Assembly (NCBI RefSeq): GCF_003967075.1
Contig: NZ_AP018664.1
Coordinates: 2,542,001-2,606,000 of the forward strand
Direction: 5' to 3'
Origin: Sphingobium amiense
GTDB taxonomy: Bacteria; Pseudomonadota; Alphaproteobacteria; Sphingomonadales; Sphingomonadaceae
Length of the DNA: 64,000 bases
Shown here in pieces: positions 17,993 to 24,353 of this stretch (position 1 is the first letter of the stretch; the number at the start of each line of letters is the position of its first letter). A program made the position numbers and the translations under genes. A model generated the notes under the pieces. It saw only the letters and a program-made list of their open reading frames with translations. It did no database searches and was not told where the DNA came from.

Positions 17993-18716
17993 GCATGGCG
18001 AACACCTGATCGAATTCGCCGCGCCGCGTCGCCTCGCTCAGGAATTTGACCCGCTCGACATGGATTTCCGGCAGCGCAGGCTGTTGCCGCAGCAGCGCCA
18101 TCGTCTCGGCGATGAAGGCGTCGAGCGGCATCATCTCCGCATTCTCGGCATGGCCCGGCATCAGGTCGGTCTGCACGCCCGGCGGCGCGATCTCGATCAC
18201 CTCGACGCTTGTATCCCTGAGCTGCTCGCGCATCGACAGCGACCAGCTATGGATCGCCGCCTTGGTCGCGCTGTAGGTCGGCGTCGCCGCCAGCGGCACG
18301 AAGGCGAGACCCGACGACACCGTCAGGACGGTCGAGGCCGCCTGCGCCTTGAGATGCGGCAGCAGCGCGTGGGCGAGCCGGATCGGCCCCAGCAGATTGG
18401 TCGCGACCGTCGCTTCGGCGGTCGGCAGCTCGATCTCCTTCTCCGCCACCATGATGCCCGCATTCAGCAGCACGGCATTGAGCGCCGGGAATTTCGCCAC
18501 GACCTCCTGCGCGAACGCCACGATCCCCGCTGCGTCCGCCATGTCGAGCGTCATCGCGGCCATGCCGGGATGCTCCGCCACCACCGCATCGAGCGCCGCC
18601 TGCCGCCGCCCGGCGACGATGACCTGATTGCCCGCCGCATGAAATTCATGCGCCAGCGCCGCGCCGATGCCCGATCCGCCGCCGGTGATGAGGATGGTGT
18701 TGCCTGTGATCTGCAT
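17973..18716 (-). CDS. short-chain dehydrogenase/reductase (DltE-like)
   Basis: A 247-residue classical SDR. The cofactor motif TGGGSGIG is at 11-18, LLNAG at 83-87, a catalytic Ser in LTVSSGLA (134/135), and Y148-x3-K152 in TPTYSATKAA. Arg37-Arg38 after the second strand suggests NADP preference (inference). The substrate is not predictable. It is divergent from a second HxlR regulator at 18818, its probable controller, and convergent with the first. Confidence 0.9.
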   Translation of the reverse strand: MQITGNTILITGGGSGIGAALAHEFHAAGNQVIVAGRRQAALDAVVAEHPGMAAMTLDMADAAGIVAFAQEVVAKFPALNAVLLNAGIMVAEKEIELPTAEATVATNLLGPIRLAHALLPHLKAQAASTVLTVSSGLAFVPLAATPTYSATKAAIHSWSLSMREQLRDTSVEVIEIAPPGVQTDLMPGHAENAEMMPLDAFIAETMALLRQQPALPEIHVERVKFLSEATRRGEFDQVFAMLNRQHR

Positions 18717-18817
18717 GGGACTGGCTCCTTTGTGACTTGGCCCGACGCTCTATATGGGGCTATGCTCTCCTCTGGAAAGAAGGCACCGAAAAGTTCCATA
18801 CTCACCACGGAGTAACA

Positions 18818-19252
18818 ATGGTCAAATCCGTCAGCAGCCGCTTCCCCGCTCCCGTCCGTGCCGATGCCGAAGCCTATCTGGCCGGGCCGGAGGAGGAGAC
18901 GACCGACCCGCGCGTCGAGCGGCTCGTCAACGAACTCATCGGCCGCGTCGCGGACAAATGGACGCTGCTCGTGCTGGAGGAACTGGAGGAGAAAGGCACA
19001 ATGCGCTTCAGCGACATCGGCCGCGCGGTGGACGGCATCAGCCAGAAGATGCTGACCCAGACGCTGCGCCAGATGGAGCGCGACGGCCTGCTCACCCGCA
19101 CCGTGCACCCGGTGGTGCCGCCCCATGTCGACTATGCGCTGACCCCGCTCGGCAACAGCCTCAGCGCCGCCTTCTGCGGCGTGTGGATGTGGGCGGAGCG
19201 GCACCGCGAAGCCGTGGAGGCCGCGCGCGCCGCCTTCGACGCGCGCGCCTGA
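18818..19252 (+). CDS. HxlR-family transcriptional regulator
   Basis: A 144-residue HxlR winged-helix protein (VADKWTLLVLEELEEKGTMRFSDI, GISQKMLTQTLRQMERDGLLTR, PPHVDYALTPLG). It has no extra domain, unlike the regulator at 17306. It diverges from the SDR gene over about 100 bp, the usual arrangement for HxlR proteins that respond to electrophiles or quinones and control one reductase. The ATG at 18818 follows cggagt. Confidence 0.9.
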   Translation: MVKSVSSRFPAPVRADAEAYLAGPEEETTDPRVERLVNELIGRVADKWTLLVLEELEEKGTMRFSDIGRAVDGISQKMLTQTLRQMERDGLLTRTVHPVVPPHVDYALTPLGNSLSAAFCGVWMWAERHREAVEAARAAFDARA

Positions 19253-19258
19253 ACTCGC

Positions 19259-20218
19259 TTATTCGTTGCCCGCGGGGAGCGGCTGCACCGACAGCGTGGG
19301 CGCGCCGTTGCCCGGCAGCGTGCGCGTGACCGGCGGCGGGCCGAAGGGCGTGTCACCCGGCACGGCCTGCGCCGGAGCGGGCGGCCCGGCGGGTGCAGGC
19401 GCGCTCGCGGACGGCACCGGCTGCACCGTCGCCCCGCCCGACGCCGCAGGCGCGGGCATGGGTGCAGGCGGCAGCGAAGACGGCGGCAGCGCCATCCCCG
19501 GCTTCCATCCCACAGGCGCTTCGCCCGGCGGCACCGGCGGCGGCGGCAGCGGCGCGGGCGACAGGCGCAGCGTCACCGTGGCCCCGAAACGCGACTGCCA
19601 CTCGGCCAGCCGCCGAAGATAGTCGGCATAGGCTTCGTAGAAATCCTGAAACGGCTTCTCCAGCTCCGCGAGCCATTCGGGGGCCATCACCAGCATCTGC
19701 GACGAGGGCGTCGACAGCAGCTTCGCCCCGACCGTGACCGCCACCGGGCAGAAATGCTTGATGACGGGCGGCAGCGCGAAGAAATTATAGACCACGGTAT
19801 TCAGCCGCTCGCGCATCCCCACCGCCGAACTGCCATAGGCGGCGGTGTAATTGCGGTCGACCGCATCGTTGGCGCTGTCCAGCATGTCGCGATGGACCGA
19901 CAGGATCTGGTTATATTGCGTCCGCGCGGTCGGCCCATATTTGTCGCAGTTGAGCGCAGCGACATTCAGCGCCATGCGCACATGCCACAACGCCGTATTG
20001 GCCGTGACGCCGCGATTGGCGGTCAGATATTTGCCGTCCGCGCCCTTTTCCGGAATGCTCATCCCCTCGACCGCATTGTCGGGCGGTGTCGGGCGGATCG
20101 TCGGCACGACCGGGGGCGGCGGCGTGGGCGGAGGAGGCGGCGGCGGGGTCGAACAGGCGGCGATGGCGACGAGCGACACCAGGGAAATTCGCCCAAGAAA
20201 ACGGCGGGTCGCGGACAT
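19259..20218 (-). CDS. proline-rich lipoprotein of unknown function
   Basis: A 319-residue protein. The start MSATRRFLGRISLVSLVAIAACS gives a signal with lipobox IAAC, and a proline run follows at once (PPPPPPPTPPPP). The middle region (about 50-190) has no recognised domain. The C-terminal third is Pro/Ala/Gly-rich. I used the ATG at 20218, which follows ggagaagctg; the frame is open to 20257. The Pro-rich stretch next to the lipid anchor looks like a periplasm-spanning spacer. Confidence 0.78.
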   Translation of the reverse strand: MSATRRFLGRISLVSLVAIAACSTPPPPPPPTPPPPVVPTIRPTPPDNAVEGMSIPEKGADGKYLTANRGVTANTALWHVRMALNVAALNCDKYGPTARTQYNQILSVHRDMLDSANDAVDRNYTAAYGSSAVGMRERLNTVVYNFFALPPVIKHFCPVAVTVGAKLLSTPSSQMLVMAPEWLAELEKPFQDFYEAYADYLRRLAEWQSRFGATVTLRLSPAPLPPPPVPPGEAPVGWKPGMALPPSSLPPAPMPAPAASGGATVQPVPSASAPAPAGPPAPAQAVPGDTPFGPPPVTRTLPGNGAPTLSVQPLPAGNE

Positions 20219-20302
20219 CAGCTTCTCCGTTGGGGAAGTGCCCCTCATGCCGGTCAAAGCCTCTTGTGGAAATGCCCCGTCGACTCGGTTCGTCGCAAGT
20301 CT

Positions 20303-21316
20303 TCAGGCGGCTCGCCGCTCCAGCGCCTGCGCGGCCTCGTCCAGAAGCTGCGCGATGATCGCGGCGACCGGCTCCTCCTTCGTCACCATACCGACCGACT
20401 GCCCGGCCATCAGCGATCCGCCCTCGACATCCCCGTCGATCACCGCGCGGCGCAGCGCCCCTGCCCAATAATGCTCGATCTGAAGCTGCGCTTCCATCAT
20501 CTCGATGGTCCCGCTGTCGAGCAGATTGGCGACTTCCCGCTGCTTGGCGGTGAAGCTCTCCGTCCCCGCATTTTTGAGCGCGCGCACGGGGATCACCGGC
20601 AGGCGCGGGTCAATCTGGACGCTGGCGATGGCGTCGCGGGCCGACGCGCGGAAAAACGCCTTCTTGAACGCCGGATGCGCGATGCTCTCGGTCGCGCAGG
20701 CGAAGCGCGTGCCAAGCTGCACGCCCGCCGCACCCATCTCCAGATAGGCGGCGATCGCCTCGCCCCGGCCGATCCCGCCCGCGACGAACACGGGAAGCTG
20801 CTCCGCCATCTCGGGCAGGATTTCCTGCGCCAGAACGCTGGTCGACACCGGGCCGATATGGCCGCCCGCTTCCATCCCCTCGACCACCAGCGCATCGACG
20901 CCCGACCGCGCCAGCTTCTTCGCCAGCGCCAGTGCCGGGGCGAAGCAGATCAGCTTCGCGCCTTTCGCCTTGATCGCCTCGATGCTGCCCTTGGGCGGCA
21001 GCCCGCCCGCCAGCACGACATGCCCCACATCGTGCCGCGCGCACACGTCGATCAGGTCGAAAAGCTGCGGATGCATGGTGATGAGGTTGACGCCGAAGGG
21101 CCGGTCCGTCAGCGTCTTCGTCGCCGCGATCTCCGCGTCGAGCAGCTCGGGCGTCATCGCCCCGCACGCGATCACGCCGAACCCGCCCGCGTTCGAGATC
21201 GCCGAAACGAGATTGCGCTCGCTCACCCAGCTCATCGCCCCGCACAGGATCGCCGTCTCGCACCCGAGAAACTCGGCGCCGCGCGCCATGAGGGAGGAAA
21301 GTCGGGCGTGGGTCAT
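20303..21316 (-). CDS. nitronate monooxygenase family FMN enzyme
   Basis: A 337-residue (beta/alpha)8 flavoprotein of the NMO/2-nitropropane dioxygenase family: AILCGAMSWVSERNLVSAISNAGGFGVIA at the start, GVNLITMHP, the VEGMEAGGHIG signature with the FMN-site His, and FVAGGIGRGEAIAAYLEMGAAGVQLGTRFACATES. It should oxidise nitronates with oxygen in the cytoplasm, though members of this family are often of unknown substrate. It stands alone between the lipoprotein gene and ccdAB. Confidence 0.92.
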   Translation of the reverse strand: MTHARLSSLMARGAEFLGCETAILCGAMSWVSERNLVSAISNAGGFGVIACGAMTPELLDAEIAATKTLTDRPFGVNLITMHPQLFDLIDVCARHDVGHVVLAGGLPPKGSIEAIKAKGAKLICFAPALALAKKLARSGVDALVVEGMEAGGHIGPVSTSVLAQEILPEMAEQLPVFVAGGIGRGEAIAAYLEMGAAGVQLGTRFACATESIAHPAFKKAFFRASARDAIASVQIDPRLPVIPVRALKNAGTESFTAKQREVANLLDSGTIEMMEAQLQIEHYWAGALRRAVIDGDVEGGSLMAGQSVGMVTKEEPVAAIIAQLLDEAAQALERRAA

Positions 21317-21381
21317 GGGATCATCCGTATCAGCAAGAGCGAGCGGCAGTTAGAAGGGTTGGGCAAAAATCGCAACTCGCG

Positions 21382-21681
21382 TCAAAATCCGCAGATCAGC
21401 ATGTCGAGCGCATTGCCGATCTCCCGCTCATGCGCCTGCAACGACATCAGCGGCGCGCCCAGCTCCCTCAGCGGCACGGTCGCGGCGAACTGCGTCACCA
21501 TGACAAGCGCTTCGCCCGCTATATCGAAGACCGGATTGAGACGGGCCGCAGCTTTGGGCGCCTGATCCTGCGGCATCAGCGGCACGACGAACCGGCTGTT
21601 GAGGTCGCCCAGCAGGTCGGCCTGACAGTCGAGCAGATAGAGATCGCCATCCTTGGCGCGATACAGGTCGAACTTCGCCAT
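21382..21681 (-). CDS. ccdB: CcdB-family toxin
   Basis: A 99-residue CcdB-type gyrase poison: MAKFDLYRAKDGDLYLLDCQADLL, SRFVVPLMPQDQAPKAAARLNPVF, MVTQFAATVPLRELG. Length matches plasmid CcdB (101). The C-terminus here is DMLICGF, not the WGI of F-plasmid CcdB, so the gyrase contact differs and potency cannot be assumed. The start at 21681 overlaps the ccdA stop (TAATG), as expected for coupled translation. The frame is open upstream to 21771 but that part is the ccdA region. Confidence 0.92.
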   Translation of the reverse strand: MAKFDLYRAKDGDLYLLDCQADLLGDLNSRFVVPLMPQDQAPKAAARLNPVFDIAGEALVMVTQFAATVPLRELGAPLMSLQAHEREIGNALDMLICGF

Positions 21682-21920
21682 TAGAAAGCGCGATGGCGCG
21701 AAAGCGGCAGCCCTTCCCGCTCGACATGCGCATTGGACGACGCCAGCGCATCGCGGTTTTCCTCCCGCCACCGCTGCGCGCGGGAAATGCGGATCTGATC
21801 CGCCAGCCCTTTTTCACAGGCGCGTGAGATGTTGACGCCCAGCGCCTTCGCCTCGGCCAGCAGCGCTGTGTCCAGCGATATATTGGTCGCCCTGCGCGGG
21901 GGCCGCGTCTGCTCGTTCAT
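21681..21920 (-). CDS. ccdA: CcdA-family antitoxin
   Basis: A 79-residue antitoxin with an N-terminal ribbon-helix-helix (RRATNISLDTALLAEAKALGVNISRACEKGL) and a charged C-terminal toxin-binding tail (WREENRDALASSNAHVEREGLPL), typical of CcdA. The start at 21920 lies 15 bp from a 12+12 bp inverted repeat in its promoter. It is immediately downstream of lysC, on the same strand. Confidence 0.93.
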   Translation of the reverse strand: MNEQTRPPRRATNISLDTALLAEAKALGVNISRACEKGLADQIRISRAQRWREENRDALASSNAHVEREGLPLSRHRAF

Positions 21921-21934
21921 GGGCTTGGCTCCGT

Positions 21935-21965
21935 GGATCATGCGCAGAATAGATGCGCATGATCC
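21935..21965. promoter_or_regulatory. probable CcdA operator (perfect inverted repeat)
   Basis: Arms ggatcatgcgca (21935-21946) and its exact complement (21954-21965) around a 7-bp spacer that holds most of the -10 element. Binding of the ribbon-helix-helix antitoxin here would block transcription of ccdAB. This is inference from geometry. Confidence 0.78.
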
Positions 21966-21974
21966 CTGCCGCAA
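21946..21974 (-). promoter_or_regulatory. ccdAB promoter
   Basis: On the minus strand, TTGCGG (21974-21969) and TATTCT (21951-21946) are 17 bp apart. The promoter starts within 12 bp of the lysC stop (21986) and overlaps the inverted repeat. Confidence 0.7.
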
Positions 21975-21985
21975 GCCCTCCGCGA

Positions 21986-23251
21986 TCAGGCCGCCGGCGC
22001 GTCCAGCCCATAGGCCGTGTGCAGCACGCGCACGGCAAGCTCCGTCTCGTCCTCGTCGATCAGCACCGAAACCTTGATCTCGCTGGTGGAGATCGCCTCG
22101 ATGTTGATGCCGCGGTCCGCCAGCGTCTTGAACATCGTCGCCGCGACGCCCGCATGGCTGCGCATGCCAACGCCCACGACGCTGATCTTGGCGACTTCGG
22201 TGTCGGTGATGATGCGGCGGAAGCCGATCGAATCCTTGTTCGCTTCGAGGATGTCGACGCTGCGGGCGAGGTCGGCGCGCGGGACGGTGAAGGTGACGTC
22301 GGTCTCCTCATTGTCCTTGCTGTCGTTCTGGATGATCATGTCGACATTGATCGCCGCATCCGCCAGCGGGCCGAAGATGCTGGCGACCGCGCCCGGCTTG
22401 TCGGGCACGCGGGTGACGATGATCTTCGCCTCGTTCTTGTCGTGGGCGATGCCGGTGATGAGTTGCCGTTCCATCTTGGTTTCCTTGAGCTTGGCGTCCA
22501 GTTCCTCGTCGCTCACGATCAGCGTGCCGGGAAGGTCGTCCTGGGAGGGGTCGTCGAAGGAGGAAAGCACCTGCACGACCACGCCTTCCTTCATGGCGAG
22601 GCCGACCGAACGGGTCTGGAGCACCTTGGCGCCCACCGACGCCAGTTCCAGCATTTCCTCGTAAGTCACGAGGTCGAGCTTGCGCGCGCGCGCAACGATG
22701 CGCGGGTCGGTGGTGTAGACGCCGTCGACATCGGTATAGATGTCGCACCGGTCGGCCTTGACCGCCGCTGCGACCGCCACCGCCGAAGTATCCGACCCCC
22801 CACGTCCCAGCGTGGAGACGCGCCCGTCCTCCATCATCCCCTGAAATCCGGGGATGACCGCGACCTGACCCGACTGCATCGCGGCGACCAGCGCGTCGGT
22901 TTCGATGGTGGAGATGCGCGCCTTGGCATGGGCTTCGGTCGTGCGGATCGGCAACTGCCAGCCGAGCCAACTCCGCGCCTCCACGCCCATCGCCTTGAGC
23001 GTCATGGCAAGGAGGCCGCTCGTCACCTGCTCGCCGCTGGCGACCACGACATCATATTCCGCCGGATCGTAGAGCGGCGATGCTTCCTTGCAGAATCCGA
23101 CCAGCCGGTCGGTGTCGCCCGCCATGGCGGACACGACGACCGCGACCTCATGCCCCTGTTCGACGACATGGCGCACCCGCGCGGCGACGCTGCGAATTCG
23201 CTCCATCCCCGCCATCGAGGTGCCGCCGAATTTCATCACGATACGCGCCAT
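21986..23251 (-). CDS. lysC: aspartate kinase
   Basis: A 421-residue monofunctional aspartokinase, first step of the lysine/threonine/methionine pathway. The kinase domain starts MARIVMKFGGTSMAG and holds LGRGGSDTSAVAVAAA and DIYTDVDGVYTTDPRIV. Two C-terminal ACT domains follow (about 260-415; ITRVPDKPGAVASIFGPLA, GVGMRSHAGVAATMFKTLADRGINIEAISTSEIKVSVLI), the usual site of feedback inhibition. Length is standard. No other diaminopimelate-pathway gene adjoins it; dapF is at 55.4 kb. Confidence 0.97.
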   Translation of the reverse strand: MARIVMKFGGTSMAGMERIRSVAARVRHVVEQGHEVAVVVSAMAGDTDRLVGFCKEASPLYDPAEYDVVVASGEQVTSGLLAMTLKAMGVEARSWLGWQLPIRTTEAHAKARISTIETDALVAAMQSGQVAVIPGFQGMMEDGRVSTLGRGGSDTSAVAVAAAVKADRCDIYTDVDGVYTTDPRIVARARKLDLVTYEEMLELASVGAKVLQTRSVGLAMKEGVVVQVLSSFDDPSQDDLPGTLIVSDEELDAKLKETKMERQLITGIAHDKNEAKIIVTRVPDKPGAVASIFGPLADAAINVDMIIQNDSKDNEETDVTFTVPRADLARSVDILEANKDSIGFRRIITDTEVAKISVVGVGMRSHAGVAATMFKTLADRGINIEAISTSEIKVSVLIDEDETELAVRVLHTAYGLDAPAA

Positions 23252-23411
23252 TTGCTTGTCGAACCACCCTGTCTGCGTGAAAGAAAATGTCCCGAGGGGC
23301 TAAAAACGGCGCTTCTTTAGCAGCCGGGGCGGATATGGCAAGCAACCCTGCTGCCCTCGGGCGCGCGGACGGCGGCTAGGCATCGCGGACGCAGCGGCTA
23401 TAAAGAGGCGC

Positions 23412-24146
23412 ATGACCGACAGCACCGCCACCATCGACCCCCGCGAAGCAGCCCATTTCGGCGAGATGGCTGCCGACTGGTGGAACCCCGACGGCTCCAG
23501 CGCGATGCTGCACAGGCTCAACCCGGTGCGCCTGCGCTACATCCGCGCCGCCATCGACGCGCACTGGCCGGGGCGCGAGCGCAGCTTCCGCCCGCTCGAA
23601 GGGAAACGCGCGCTCGATGTCGGCTGCGGCGCCGGTCTCCTCACCGAACCGCTCGCGCGGCTGGGCGCGCAGGCGACCGGCCTCGACGCCGCGCCGGAAA
23701 ATATCGCCGCGGCAAAGGCCCATGCGACCGGCCAGAACCTCGCCATCGACTATCGCGCGACGCCGGTGGAGCAGCTTGCCGAAAGCGGCTTCGACCTCGT
23801 CACCTCGATGGAAGTGATAGAACATGTCGCCGACCCCGCCGCCTTCGTCGCCGCGCTGGCCGGCAAGCTCGCCCCCGGTGGCCTCCTCATCCTCTCCACC
23901 CCCAACCGCACGCCTTTGTCGCGCCTCGCGATGATTACCGTGGGCGAAAGCGTCGGCGGCATCCCCAAAGGCACGCACGACTGGGGCAAATTCCTGACCC
24001 CCGAGGAACTCACCGCCCTGCTCACCGACGCAGGCCTCGCCGTCACCGACAGCAGCGGCCTCTCCTTCGACCCCGCGCGTGGCTTCGCACTGTCGCAGAA
24101 CAAGGCGATCAACTACCTGCTGACCGCGCGGCATGGGGCGGTTTAA
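23412..24146 (+). CDS. ubiG: ubiquinone biosynthesis O-methyltransferase
   Basis: A 244-residue SAM-dependent O-methyltransferase catalysing both O-methylations of ubiquinone synthesis. Family marks: HFGEMAADWWNPDGSSAMLHRLNPVRL at the start, the SAM loop ALDVGCGAGLLTEPLARLGA (67-86), TSMEVIEHVADP, and the late STPNRTPLSRLAMI, GTHDWGKFLTPEEL. It diverges from lysC. The ATG at 23412 follows gaggcg. Confidence 0.96.
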   Translation: MTDSTATIDPREAAHFGEMAADWWNPDGSSAMLHRLNPVRLRYIRAAIDAHWPGRERSFRPLEGKRALDVGCGAGLLTEPLARLGAQATGLDAAPENIAAAKAHATGQNLAIDYRATPVEQLAESGFDLVTSMEVIEHVADPAAFVAALAGKLAPGGLLILSTPNRTPLSRLAMITVGESVGGIPKGTHDWGKFLTPEELTALLTDAGLAVTDSSGLSFDPARGFALSQNKAINYLLTARHGAV

Positions 24147-24185
24147 GGCAGGCGGGAACGGTAGTATGGGTGGTAAGCGGACACA

Positions 24186-24219
24186 GACATCCCCCTCCCG
24201 CCTGCGGGAGGGGGATGTC
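24186..24219. repeat. GC-rich palindrome, family A, copy 3
   Basis: Perfect 15-bp arms (gacatccccctcccg) around a 4-nt centre. The core is the same as at 3752-3773. It lies 40 bp after ubiG. Confidence 0.85.
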
Positions 24220-24236
24220 CACACTGGGCCGAAAGC

Positions 24237-24269
24237 GTCATGCCGGGCCTGACCCGGCATTCCGCTTCC
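24237..24269 (+). repeat. REP-like palindrome, family B, copy 1
   Basis: A 32-33-nt unit: gtca, a stem tgccggg/cccggca with loop cctga, then a tail ending cgcttc. Five more copies lie at 30969, 31310, 31396, 50786 and 50829. The t-a and g-c outer stem pairs here are c-g and c-g in other copies. Confidence 0.85.
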
Positions 24270-24299
24270 CTGCTCCTCCGGCAAAACGGCATCCGGCTC

Positions 24300-24332
24300 A
24301 AAAAGGGAGGACGGCCCACCGCCGCCCCTCCC
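24300..24332 (-). terminator. intrinsic terminator after the first TonB receptor
   Basis: Minus strand: gggagg ... cctccc with an internal partial stem, followed by five T. It lies 21 bp after the receptor stop. Confidence 0.75.
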
Positions 24333-24353
24333 CTCATCCGATGACCCGCGCGA

